Under the pieces are notes generated by a model, which did not search any database, was not told the origin of the DNA, and saw only the letters and a list, made by a program, of their open reading frames with translations. Shown piece after piece: positions 1 to 8,119 of a stretch of DNA of 64,000 nt (the first letter of the stretch is position 1; the number at the start of each line of letters is the position of its first letter). This DNA is from Aurantiacibacter poecillastricola (GTDB taxonomy: Bacteria > Pseudomonadota > Alphaproteobacteria > Sphingomonadales > Sphingomonadaceae): contig NZ_JAVAMS010000002.1 in the NCBI RefSeq assembly GCF_030730945.1, positions 186,001 through 250,000 of the forward strand. The letters run 5' to 3'. Position numbers and translations under genes: made by a program.

Positions 1-82
1 CCTTCAGCGCCTGGAACGCCGCCGCGCCTTCGCCGAAGGTCTTGGTGATGCCTTCCAGTTCGATGAGGGGCGCCTCGCTCAC
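1..82 (-). CDS. ABC transporter ATP-binding protein, MacB/LolD type (N-terminus only)
   Basis: Only the first 27 codons lie in the window; the gene continues beyond the left edge. They begin at a GTG at position 82 and read MSEAPLIELEGITKTFGEG, the usual opening beta strand of a LolD/MacB-type ATPase before its Walker A motif. The GTG overlaps the stop of the upstream adaptor gene in the sequence GTGA, so the two are translationally coupled. The expected role is the energising subunit of a MacAB-like efflux pump. Whether the permease is fused (MacB) or separate cannot be seen. Confidence 0.75.
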   Translation of the reverse strand, partial: MSEAPLIELEGITKTFGEGAAAFQALK

Positions 83-1377
83 TGCTGCGCGGCCCTGATG
101 CCGGTTACGACCTCCATGCCCGGTTCGAGCTCGTCCGATGTCACGACGGTAAGCCGCCCGTCGGTCTGGCCGGTAACGACCTCGATCGCACGCAGGGTGC
201 CATCTTCCTCCACCACATGCACGGTCTGGCGGCTGCCAACGCCGATTCTGGCATTGTCCTCACCTTCTAGGCCGAATTCCTGCGGTCCGAAGATGCCGCC
301 TTCCTCTTCCTTCTCTTCGGGATCGAAGCGGAGTGCGCCGTTGGGCACCAGCATGGAAATGCCGGTGCTGGTGGTGGCGATGGTGGCGGTGGCGGTCATG
401 CCCGGACGCAGCAGTCCTTCCTCGTTGGCGACGAGCAGCCGTGCTTCATAGCTGACGACCTGCTGGCCCTGCTGTTGCTGCTGGTCCGTCAGGGCGATGT
501 TGTTGGAGGCAAGATCAACTCGCTCCACCACGGCGGGGAAGCGGCGACCGGGATAGGCGTCCACGGTGAAGGTGGCGTCCTGTCCCGGCTGCACCTGTCC
601 CACGTCGGCCTCGTCGATGGAGACGCGCAGCTGCATGGTGCCAAGGTCCTCCGCCAGCACGAACAGCGTAGGCGTGTTGAAGCTGGCGGCGACCGTCTGC
701 CCCGGCTCCACCTGCCGCGCGAGGACGACGCCGGAGACGGGCGAGCGGATGACGGCCCGGTCGCGATTGGTCTGCGCGCTGGAAAGCTGTGCCTGCGCGC
801 TCGAGACATTGGCACGGGCGCTGGCGACGGCGGCCTGGCCCCGGCGCACGGCGGCCTCGGCCTGCTCCATCTCCGCCTGGCTGGGCACGCGCCCGTCGGA
901 CAGGCGGCGCACTTCGCGCAGGCGTTCGAGCTGGGCGGTATCGGCCTGCAAGGTGGCCTCCGCCTGCGCCACGGCGGCGCGGGCGGCGTTGCGATTGGCC
1001 TCGCCCTGCTGGATCTGGTCCTGGATGACGTCGGTGTTGATGCGGGCGAGCACCTGGCCGCGCGATACGATATCGTTCACGTCCACCAGAACGTCGTCGA
1101 TCCGGCCCGAGACTTCCGAGCCCACTTCCACCTGGTTGGTCGGGCGCAGGTTGCCCGTGGCGGTTACCGTAAGGTCGAGCGAGCGTTCCTCTACCCCGAC
1201 CGTGATGTAGTCGGGCGCCTCCTCCCCGCCGGAGAAGACTGTCGCGAGGAGGATCAGGGCGAGCACGATCGCGCCCAGCACCCAGACCCAGCGCTTCTTG
1301 TACCAGGGCCGGGGCTTCCCGGTGTCGAGATAGGTGCCGATATCCTCGTCGCTTGCGGGGGTGTCCATCTTGCTCAT
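79..1377 (-). CDS. MacA-like periplasmic adaptor (membrane fusion) protein
   Basis: This 432-residue protein links an inner-membrane ABC transporter to an outer-membrane channel. It has a short cytoplasmic N-terminus, one membrane segment at about residues 29-48, and a biotinyl-lipoyl-like domain (VEVGSEVSGRIDDVLVDVND). A long alanine- and glutamine-rich coiled-coil hairpin follows, and then the barrel and membrane-proximal domains. An acidic insertion (PEEKEEEGGIF) near residue 350 is unusual. It overlaps the outer-membrane factor upstream (ATGA) and the ATPase downstream (GTGA), giving the operon order channel, adaptor, ATPase. The substrate could be a macrolide, lipid, siderophore or peptide; the sequence does not say. 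Confidence 0.88.
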   Translation of the reverse strand: MSKMDTPASDEDIGTYLDTGKPRPWYKKRWVWVLGAIVLALILLATVFSGGEEAPDYITVGVEERSLDLTVTATGNLRPTNQVEVGSEVSGRIDDVLVDVNDIVSRGQVLARINTDVIQDQIQQGEANRNAARAAVAQAEATLQADTAQLERLREVRRLSDGRVPSQAEMEQAEAAVRRGQAAVASARANVSSAQAQLSSAQTNRDRAVIRSPVSGVVLARQVEPGQTVAASFNTPTLFVLAEDLGTMQLRVSIDEADVGQVQPGQDATFTVDAYPGRRFPAVVERVDLASNNIALTDQQQQQGQQVVSYEARLLVANEEGLLRPGMTATATIATTSTGISMLVPNGALRFDPEEKEEEGGIFGPQEFGLEGEDNARIGVGSRQTVHVVEEDGTLRAIEVVTGQTDGRLTVVTSDELEPGMEVVTGIRAAQQ

Positions 1378-2828
1378 TCGGCGGTCCTGTCAATTTCGGC
1401 GAGCGGCTCTGCAGCGGCTACCGGCGGGAGGTCGTAGTCGGAAATGCTCCATCCGCCGCCCAGCGCCTGAGTCAGGCGGACGAAGGCGCTGGCCCTGTCA
1501 GCCTGGGCGGTGACGAGTTGGTTGCGCGCCGAGAGCAGCTGGTTTTCGGCGGTCAGCAGGGTGCGGAAATCGGTGAGGCCCGCCTGGTACTGGCTGCGCG
1601 CGAGAAGGGCGGAATTGCTTGCTGCGTCGAGCGCTTCCTCGGTGATCACCACACGCTCGCTGGCCGTGCGCTGGTCGACGGCGGCGGTTTCCACATCCTC
1701 CAGCGCGTTGAGGATCGATTGCTCCCACGCGGCCAGCGAAGCATCTGCACCGGCTTCGGCTATGTCCACCTGCGCGGCGGTGCGCCCGCCATCGAAGATG
1801 AGCTGGCTGACCCCTGCGAAAAGCCCGCCCGTCACAAGATCGAACAGATTGCCCGCCGTGTCGGGACCGGTGCCGATATTCCCGGTAAGGCGCACCAGCG
1901 GCAGCAATTGCGCGCGCGCCACGCCAATGCGCGCGGTGCTGGAGACGAGGTTGAACTCCGCCGCGCGCACGTCCGGCCGGCGGCGCAGCACTTCGGCGGG
2001 TGCCTCGAAACCGGCGAGCAAGGGCGGGGAGGGGACCGGCTCCGGCTCGCTCGCAACGATGGCATCGAGCACGCGGCCCGGCGGTTCGCCGATCAGGGTG
2101 GAGATGGAGTTGGCGGTGGCGACCAGATTGCTTTCCAGCAACGGGATCGTGGCCGCGGTCTGCGCGCGCTGCGTGCGCGCCTGCTCCACATCCAGGCTGG
2201 AGACGAGCCCGGCCTGGTTGCGCCATCGCGCGATCTGCAGGTTGTCGTCCTGATAGGCGAGGGTGGAGCGGGCGATGGCCAGCTGTTCGGCCAGGCTGCG
2301 CGCGTTGATCGTGGCGATTGCTACTTGCCCCACGATCAGGCGCTGCAGGTCTGCCAGAGTATAGCCTTGCGCGAGCAGGTCCCCTTCTGCCGCGGCCACA
2401 TTGCCGGAGATCTGCCCGAAGAGGTCTGCCTCCCAAGCGGCGTCCGCGCCGAGCGAGAGTTGCACGCCGTCGCGCGAGAGGTCCCCCACGTCGCGCGCCA
2501 GGCCGCCATTGGCAGAGATCGAGGGCAGGTAGCCAGCCCGTGCCTGCACCAGCGAGGCGCGTGCCTGCTCCAGCCGGGCGGCGCTTTGTGCCAGGTCTCG
2601 ATTGTCGAGGATCGCCTGCTGCACGAACCGGGTTAGGAGGGGGTCGTCCAGTAGCGTCCAGTACTGGCTGATGTCGGCGGAAATCGGGGCCGGGTCGGCG
2701 ACTTGCCATTCTGCCGGAATGGCGACACGCGGTTCGGCAATGTCGATGCTGTGCGTGCCGCATGCCGCAAGCACCAGCAGCGAGCCCGATACAAGCAGGA
2801 CGCGTGCGGCCCGCATGATCCCCGTCAT
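1374..2828 (-). CDS. Outer-membrane efflux lipoprotein, NodT/TolC family
   Basis: This is the outer-membrane channel of the tripartite efflux system, 484 residues from the ATG at 2828. It has a lipoprotein signal with lipobox LAAC before a conserved Cys, then two OEP repeats of helical hairpins. The motif RRRPDVRAAEFNLVSSTARIG is typical of the NodT subfamily. An upstream GTG at 2834 and a downstream ATG at 2816 are alternative starts; 2828 was chosen because a purine-rich GGGGTGTGGAA sits just before it. It is first in the operon, and a candidate operator palindrome lies at 2901-2918. A lipid-anchored channel is usual for RND pumps but also occurs with MacAB-type systems. Confidence 0.88.
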   Translation of the reverse strand: MTGIMRAARVLLVSGSLLVLAACGTHSIDIAEPRVAIPAEWQVADPAPISADISQYWTLLDDPLLTRFVQQAILDNRDLAQSAARLEQARASLVQARAGYLPSISANGGLARDVGDLSRDGVQLSLGADAAWEADLFGQISGNVAAAEGDLLAQGYTLADLQRLIVGQVAIATINARSLAEQLAIARSTLAYQDDNLQIARWRNQAGLVSSLDVEQARTQRAQTAATIPLLESNLVATANSISTLIGEPPGRVLDAIVASEPEPVPSPPLLAGFEAPAEVLRRRPDVRAAEFNLVSSTARIGVARAQLLPLVRLTGNIGTGPDTAGNLFDLVTGGLFAGVSQLIFDGGRTAAQVDIAEAGADASLAAWEQSILNALEDVETAAVDQRTASERVVITEEALDAASNSALLARSQYQAGLTDFRTLLTAENQLLSARNQLVTAQADRASAFVRLTQALGGGWSISDYDLPPVAAAEPLAEIDRTAE

Positions 2829-2900
2829 TTCCACACCCCGTCTATTCGATCCCCGTTGTCAGGCAGTGTCTTACGCATTGGTTTCAAATGTTCCAAGCTC

Positions 2901-2918
2901 ACGGTTGTAACAAACCGT
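2901..2918. promoter_or_regulatory. Candidate operator palindrome between efflux operon and HupE gene
   Basis: Perfect 6-base arms ACGGTT and AACCGT are separated by GTAACA, in the 134-base divergent gap between the efflux channel gene and the HupE-like gene. The size fits a dimeric repressor such as TetR or MarR, but no regulator gene is adjacent. A chance palindrome cannot be excluded. Confidence 0.35.
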
Positions 2919-2962
2919 ATTCCGCTTAATGAACGTGCCATCCCCGCAACATATGGTTACCG

Positions 2963-4051
2963 ATGCCTGCTTCACGCCTACTCCTCGCCTGCCTGGTCGC
3001 GGTTATCGCGCTGATCGCCCGACCGGCGAGCGCGCATCCCGCTCCGTTCAGCTATCTCGATGTGGAACTGCACGAGCAGCACATCGAGGGGACGCTCACC
3101 GTGCACACGATCGACGTCGCGCATGAACTCGGCTTCGAGGAACCGTCGACCCTGCTCGACGAACGTGTATTAGACAGGCAAGACACCCGGATCAAGGCGC
3201 TGCTGCGCGACAGGTTTGCCTTTTCAGACGGATCGGGCGCGGTGCTTTCGCCGGTGTTCGGGACGCCTGTCCCTTCGGTCGAGCAGGATGCGCTGCGCCT
3301 GCCCTACCGCATCGAGGGCACGCCGCCCGCTGCCTTGCAGGTGGATGCGCGCATGTTTCCCTACGATCCGGCACACCAGACCTTCGTCAACATCTACGAG
3401 GATGGCGAGCTGGTGCAGCAATTCCTGTTCGGCGAGGACAGCGCCCCGCAGACCCACTATGCCGGGACGGCGGCCGGCGTGGCGGCGGTGTTCGCCACCT
3501 TCCTTCCCTCGGGCGCGCATCACGTGCTGATAGGGCCGGACCATGTCCTTTTCCTTATCGGGCTTATCCTGCTTGGCGGTTCGCTCCGGCGCCTCGCGAT
3601 CATCGTCACTGCATTCACGCTGGGCCATTCGGTGACGCTGGCTCTGGCCGCGACGGGGACGTTCGCCCCGCCTGCATGGTTGATAGAGCCGCTCATCGCG
3701 CTCAGCATCGTGATCGTCGGCGTGGACAATCTCCTCCGCCGTGAAGGCCAGCGTGACCTGCGACCCCTGTTCGCACTGGTCTTCGGCCTCGTCCACGGCT
3801 TCGGCTTTGCCTTCGTGCTGCGAGAGTTCGGCCTGCCGCCGGGCAATCTTGCCTGGTCGCTCCTCGCCTTCAACATCGGCGTGGAAATCGGGCAGCTCGC
3901 CATTGTCGTGCCCTTCGCGCTGGCGCTCGCATGGATCCGTGCCCGCTGGCCCATTGTCGCAAAGCGTATCGTTATCGGCGGATCGCTTGCGGTGATCCTC
4001 GCAGGTGCCTATTGGTTCGTTGACAGAGTCCTGAATCTGGGGAGCGGATAA
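2963..4051 (+). CDS. HupE/UreJ family membrane protein with secreted N-terminal domain
   Basis: The protein has 362 residues. A signal peptide ends at about Ala24 (RPASA/HPAP), followed by a roughly 140-residue extracytoplasmic region. The C-terminal half carries about six membrane segments beginning near residue 170. The core motif HHVLIGPDHVLFLIG and the second His segment (TLGHSVTLALA) are hallmarks of the HupE/UreJ_2 group, which is linked to nickel, cobalt or other metal uptake. The next gene starts 3 bases downstream, so the two are probably co-transcribed. No urease or hydrogenase genes are present, so the transported metal is unknown; a role in supplying the neighbouring metallohydrolase is only a guess. 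Confidence 0.8.
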   Translation: MPASRLLLACLVAVIALIARPASAHPAPFSYLDVELHEQHIEGTLTVHTIDVAHELGFEEPSTLLDERVLDRQDTRIKALLRDRFAFSDGSGAVLSPVFGTPVPSVEQDALRLPYRIEGTPPAALQVDARMFPYDPAHQTFVNIYEDGELVQQFLFGEDSAPQTHYAGTAAGVAAVFATFLPSGAHHVLIGPDHVLFLIGLILLGGSLRRLAIIVTAFTLGHSVTLALAATGTFAPPAWLIEPLIALSIVIVGVDNLLRREGQRDLRPLFALVFGLVHGFGFAFVLREFGLPPGNLAWSLLAFNIGVEIGQLAIVVPFALALAWIRARWPIVAKRIVIGGSLAVILAGAYWFVDRVLNLGSG

Positions 4052-4053
4052 CA

Positions 4054-5013
4054 ATGCAGCGCGTGGCCATCCTTTCGGCAATCCTTCTTGGCGGCGTAGC
4101 CGTCACCGGCGCGGTGGCGCAAGGTATTCCCGGTATCGAGAATATCGAGCAGGTCGGAGAGAACCTCTATCGCATTCCCGGCGCGGGCGGGAACACGATT
4201 GTGTTTGTCCGCTCCGACGACGTGGTGCTGGTCGATACCAAGGTGGCCGGGCAGGGCGAGGCGCTGATGGAGCAGGTCCGCTCGGTCACCGACAAGCCAA
4301 TTGCCATGGTGATCAACACCCATTCCCATCCCGATCATGTTGGCTCGAACGCCTTTTTCCGTGAGAATCACGCGGTACAGGTGGTGGCGCAGGCCAACAC
4401 CGCTGCGCGCATGCAGGCAGAGGGCGGGCAGTTCCCTGCCAATCCGGTCGACACCGAATTCACCACGTATCGCCAGATCGGCGAGGGCGAGGACCGGATC
4501 GAGCTCTACTGGTTCGGCGCGGGCCATACCGATGGCGATGCCTTCGTGATGTTCCCCGAGAACAAGACGATGGTGGCGGGCGACATCTACGCCTGGCACA
4601 TGAGCCCGCTGATCGATCCGGGCTCGGGTGGCTCCATGCTGGCGCTGCCGACCACTGTCACCGCCGCCTATTACAATATTCCCGAAGCCGAGACGGTTAT
4701 CTCGGGGCATGGCGGCGTACATACGCGCGAGGAATTCCTGAGCTGGGTCACCTTCAACCGCGGCCTCGTGCAGATCGCCGAGGAAACCGCACAGAGGGGC
4801 GGCACGCCCGAGGAAGCGCTTGCCCGGCTCGAGGCCGTGCCCAGCTGGGCGGTGTTCATGGGCGACGAGCCACTGCCCGGGCTTGAATATGGCGGAACGC
4901 CGCGTGGGCGGGCCTATATCAACCTGATGGTCGCCTTTGAGGAACTGATGGGCGAGGAGCCTCAGCTGCGCATGGGCATCGCCACCTCCGAGATACCTGC
5001 GCGCCAGAACTAG
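4054..5013 (+). CDS. Secreted metallo-beta-lactamase-fold hydrolase
   Basis: This 319-residue protein has a signal peptide (cleavage near VTGAVAQ, about residue 22) and a full MBL-fold metal site. The site comprises THSHPDH (His90, His92, Asp94, His95), His158 in GAGHTDGD, Asp177 in VAGDIY and His219 in ISGHGG. The fold hydrolyses esters, lactones, thioesters or lactams with two zinc ions. The C-terminal tail resembles the quinoprotein-relay-associated and SoxH-like MBL proteins more than true beta-lactamases. It sits 3 bases after the HupE-like gene and 1 base before xdhC. The substrate is unknown, and antibiotic resistance should not be assumed. Confidence 0.85.
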   Translation: MQRVAILSAILLGGVAVTGAVAQGIPGIENIEQVGENLYRIPGAGGNTIVFVRSDDVVLVDTKVAGQGEALMEQVRSVTDKPIAMVINTHSHPDHVGSNAFFRENHAVQVVAQANTAARMQAEGGQFPANPVDTEFTTYRQIGEGEDRIELYWFGAGHTDGDAFVMFPENKTMVAGDIYAWHMSPLIDPGSGGSMLALPTTVTAAYYNIPEAETVISGHGGVHTREEFLSWVTFNRGLVQIAEETAQRGGTPEEALARLEAVPSWAVFMGDEPLPGLEYGGTPRGRAYINLMVAFEELMGEEPQLRMGIATSEIPARQN

Positions 5014-5014
5014 C

Positions 5015-5869
5015 ATGAGCTCCAGCCTAGCCGGCGACCACGCCGCCCTGCGCGCGGCTTGCGAGCCGGGCGTGGGCCTTTGCACCATCACCCATATCGA
5101 GGGCAGCTTCTCCCGTCGCCTCGGCGCGCAGCTGGCTGTGCACCGCGATGGGCAAGTGACGGGCAGCCTTGCCGATGGCTGCCTCGAACAGGAGCTTGCG
5201 CGCGAAATCGCCAGAGGCGGGGATCGGCGCGTGCTGCGCTACGGCGCGGGCTCCCCGAAGATCGACTTTCGCCTGCCATGCGGCGGCGGGCTCGACATCC
5301 TTATCGATCCCGAACCCGATCGCGAGGCCTGCCGCGCCGTCGTCGCCCGGCTGGAGGAGCGTGAGGAAGCGCGGCTCACCCTCCCATCGCCAAGCCCATT
5401 GGCCGAGAGGCGCTACGTTCCCGAATTGCGGCTGGTCCTGTTCGGTGAAGGTCCCGAACTCGCCGCCATGACGCAGGTTGCACAGGTCGCCGGTATCGCT
5501 GCCGAGGCGCATGGCCGCGACGACGGCGACATGGCGTTGGGCCAGATACCCAACCACCTTTCAGCCGACCGCTGGACGGCCATCGTACTCCTGTTCCACG
5601 ATCATGAGTGGGAGCGCGCAATCCTCGAATGGGCGCTGACGACCCCTGCCTTCCTCATCGGCGCACAGGGCGGGGCACCGGCACGGCTACAGCGCGAGGC
5701 CGATCTGGTTGCCGCCGGTTTCGCGCCGGAGCAGGTGGCACGGATCGCCAGCCCCATCGGCACGGTGAAGCACAGCCGTGAGCCCCTGGGCCTTGCACTA
5801 TCCGCGCTGGCAGACATTGCGGGAGCCTACGAATTGCGCCATCCGCACCACCATGCCGGAGAGCGATGA
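5015..5869 (+). CDS. XdhC/CoxI family molybdenum-hydroxylase maturation protein
   Basis: This 284-residue protein matches the XdhC/CoxI family. The N-terminal part contains THIEGSFSRRLGAQL, GSLADGCLEQE and a conserved CGGGLDILIDP Cys-Gly motif. A C-terminal Rossmann-type domain begins at about residue 135 (ELRLVLFGEGPEL). XdhC proteins bind and sulfurate molybdenum cofactor and insert it into xanthine or aldehyde dehydrogenases. The gene overlaps the downstream mocA-like gene by 17 bases. No molybdenum hydroxylase structural gene lies in the window, so the client enzyme must be encoded elsewhere. Confidence 0.85.
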   Translation: MSSSLAGDHAALRAACEPGVGLCTITHIEGSFSRRLGAQLAVHRDGQVTGSLADGCLEQELAREIARGGDRRVLRYGAGSPKIDFRLPCGGGLDILIDPEPDREACRAVVARLEEREEARLTLPSPSPLAERRYVPELRLVLFGEGPELAAMTQVAQVAGIAAEAHGRDDGDMALGQIPNHLSADRWTAIVLLFHDHEWERAILEWALTTPAFLIGAQGGAPARLQREADLVAAGFAPEQVARIASPIGTVKHSREPLGLALSALADIAGAYELRHPHHHAGER

Positions 5870-6455
5870 TCGCGAGGTGCTGGTGGCGATACTCGCCGCC
5901 GGACGCGCCACTCGCTTCGGCGGCGGAAAGCTCGATGCGCCTCTCGCCGGAAAGCCGGTAGGAGCTTGGGTGCTCGATGCGGTCGCCGAAGCAGACCTGG
6001 CGCCGGGCGTTATTGTCAGCGGACCGGACAGGCCGGACTTCGTCCGGGGACGCGCGGGGTGGCGCGCCATTACCAATCCCGACCCTTCGCAAGGCCTGGG
6101 CAGCTCGGTCTCGTTGGCCATTGGCGAAGCTCGGAAGCAGGGAAGGGATGTCCTGCTTCTGCTGGCAGACATGCCGCTCATTTCGCCAGAGCATCTATGC
6201 CGCCTCACCGCTTCTTCGCTTAATGCCGCCACGACGTGGCCGGAAGGGCGCGTCGGAGTGCCTGCGCTGATCCGGCGAGCCTTTCTCGAACACCTCGTCG
6301 GTTTACGGGGAGATCGCGGAGCGGGGCAGCACCTCGCGGATCTGGAGGGTCTTGAGATCCTGTCGTGTCCGCCCGAATTGCTGATCGATATAGATTGTCC
6401 TGAAGACCTTGTCCGGGCAAGCCAGCTCCTCGAACGAAGACAAGGGGGGCAGTAG
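5853..6455 (+). CDS. MocA/MobA-like nucleotidyltransferase (molybdenum cofactor cytidylyltransferase type)
   Basis: The 200-residue product begins at the ATG at 5853, inside the end of xdhC. It has the NTP-transferase signature LAAGRATRFGGGKLDAPL, a GLGSSVSLAI segment and the metal-binding LLADMP motif. Family members transfer CMP or GMP onto molybdopterin or related cofactors. Pairing with xdhC points to cofactor preparation for a molybdenum hydroxylase, probably as MCD cytidylation. The open frame extends upstream to 5778, but that part lies wholly within xdhC, and the conserved domain starts only about 8 residues after the chosen ATG. Confidence 0.82.
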   Translation: MPESDDREVLVAILAAGRATRFGGGKLDAPLAGKPVGAWVLDAVAEADLAPGVIVSGPDRPDFVRGRAGWRAITNPDPSQGLGSSVSLAIGEARKQGRDVLLLLADMPLISPEHLCRLTASSLNAATTWPEGRVGVPALIRRAFLEHLVGLRGDRGAGQHLADLEGLEILSCPPELLIDIDCPEDLVRASQLLERRQGGQ

Positions 6456-6661
6456 AGGTAGTCGATTGCGCAATTGTTCGCCAGGTTGGGTAAATTGCAA
6501 TTGGTTGCATTTGCGTCTTTTTTGTCTCAAGAGATTCCCGTGGCTGACGCATAAGCCGCGCGTCGTTGGCTCCGGGGGGCACTTCGGCGACTTGTCATTG
6601 TCTGAGCCCATACGATTTTTCGATCGGGTTTCGGGATTTCCCCTATTGTTGTCTGATATTT

Positions 6662-8119
6662 ATGCGCGCGCTTCTCCGTTCCGTAATGACCGCTTCGCTT
6701 GCCGCCATGGCAGCGGGACTGCACGCGCAGGACATTGCCGATGGCGAAACTCCGGTAGATGAAGACGCGCCGATCGGGGTGCGGATGAACGATGAGGGCG
6801 CGGTCACTGCCTACCCGCAAACCTACGGGCCGCCGGCAACCGAGGCCGAACTGGTCCGCGAACCGGCGCCTGTCGCGATTCCGGATCCCCTCGATTTCGC
6901 CGCGGCGCAGGCCGCCGCCACGCACCCGCTGGTCGAAGCCGCCGAGGCGGAAGCCACGGCGCTCGGTTCGGAACTGCGCGGCGCGCGCTGGCTGCGCTAT
7001 CCCAGCCTCTCGGTAGAGGCGCTGGCAGCGACCGAGGGCTCGTCATTCGCCGACGAGGACGGGCTCGCGCTCAACGCCGTGGTGGAGCAGCCGATCTGGA
7101 GCGGCGGACGCATCGGAGGCGAAATCCGCCGTGCCCGTTCCAACCTCCGCTCAGGACAGGACCGGGTGGACGAGGCGCAGCGCGACATCGTGTTGCGCGT
7201 GGTCCAGGCCTATTACAACTACGTGCTGGCGACAGAACGCTACACCGTTCTCGAAGACAGTCTCGTCGAACACAACCAGTTGCTGGAGGCGATCGGCCGC
7301 CGGGTGGACCAGCAGGTGTCCCCCCGGGCCGACCTGACGCTGGGCCAGTCGCGCACTGCGCAGGTCGAGCTGGACCTCGCCTCGACCGAGGAAAGCCGGG
7401 ACAGCGCGCTCGTCCGTCTTCTCGAACTGACCGGCGGCATAGCCGTGGAGCCGACGCTGCCACCCCCCGGCATGGCGGAAATCCTGCCGCCGGAGGAAAT
7501 CGCGCTCGCCGAGGCGCTGGCCTGCAGCCCCAGCCTGGCAGCGCTTACCGACCTGATCGATGTGGCGGAAGCGAACAAGGATATCGCCCGTGCCCAGCTA
7601 TGGCCGCAAGTGCTGCTGCAGCTCTCGCAGAACGAGATCACCGGCACCCGCGCCGCCATCGTGCTGCGCGCGCAGACCGGCAATGGCCTCTCGCAACTTG
7701 CCGCGATCGACACCTCAGATGCCCGCATCCAGCGCGCGCTGGCCGAGTTCGGCGAGGCAGAGCGGACCTTGCGAGAGCAGCTGCGCCGCGATTACGTGCT
7801 CGTCCGCGCCTCGCTCGCCCGGATCGAGGCGGGCGTACTCGCCGCCGACGCCGCGGCCGAGATCATCGACAGCTATCAGCGTCAGTTCATCGCCGGCAGG
7901 CGAAGCTGGCTCGACGTTATGAACGCCACGCGGGAAGCGGCCAATGCGCGCCTTTCCGAAACGGATGCCCGCGTCACGGCAGCAGGTGGAACCGCGCGCA
8001 TCCTCGCCCTGACTTGTCGCTGGCAGCCGGCCGGCGCCGTGAACGGCGCAGTCATGGACACCGTCATGGGCACGGGGAGCGGCGCGGTATCGGGCGCGAC
8101 AGAAGGAATTGACGAGTGA
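6662..8119 (+). CDS. TolC-family outer-membrane protein of a type I secretion system
   Basis: This 485-residue protein begins MRALLRSVMTASLAAM with a signal peptide ending near GLHAQ. Two OEP helical-hairpin repeats follow, including LNAVVEQPIWSGGRIGGEI, which is typical of type I TolC proteins. The C-terminus is a low-complexity Gly/Ser/Thr/Met tail. The frame is open upstream to 6566, but the signal peptide fixes the start at 6662; no strong ribosome-binding site is visible. It ends in a GTGA overlap with the ABC gene, so TolC, ABC and HlyD form one operon. The 206-base upstream gap is AT-richer and probably holds the promoter, though no convincing -35/-10 pair was found. Confidence 0.87.
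   Translation: MRALLRSVMTASLAAMAAGLHAQDIADGETPVDEDAPIGVRMNDEGAVTAYPQTYGPPATEAELVREPAPVAIPDPLDFAAAQAAATHPLVEAAEAEATALGSELRGARWLRYPSLSVEALAATEGSSFADEDGLALNAVVEQPIWSGGRIGGEIRRARSNLRSGQDRVDEAQRDIVLRVVQAYYNYVLATERYTVLEDSLVEHNQLLEAIGRRVDQQVSPRADLTLGQSRTAQVELDLASTEESRDSALVRLLELTGGIAVEPTLPPPGMAEILPPEEIALAEALACSPSLAALTDLIDVAEANKDIARAQLWPQVLLQLSQNEITGTRAAIVLRAQTGNGLSQLAAIDTSDARIQRALAEFGEAERTLREQLRRDYVLVRASLARIEAGVLAADAAAEIIDSYQRQFIAGRRSWLDVMNATREAANARLSETDARVTAAGGTARILALTCRWQPAGAVNGAVMDTVMGTGSGAVSGATEGIDE

Noticed and set aside
475..2636. Long plus-strand open frames over the efflux adaptor and channel genes.
   Set aside because: They are antisense to genes with clear family motifs and encode low-complexity Arg/Gly/His-rich products.
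4054..5013. Possible beta-lactamase resistance gene.
   Set aside because: The fold and metal ligands fit the wide MBL superfamily, but the sequence does not show features specific to beta-lactamases and the context is metabolic.
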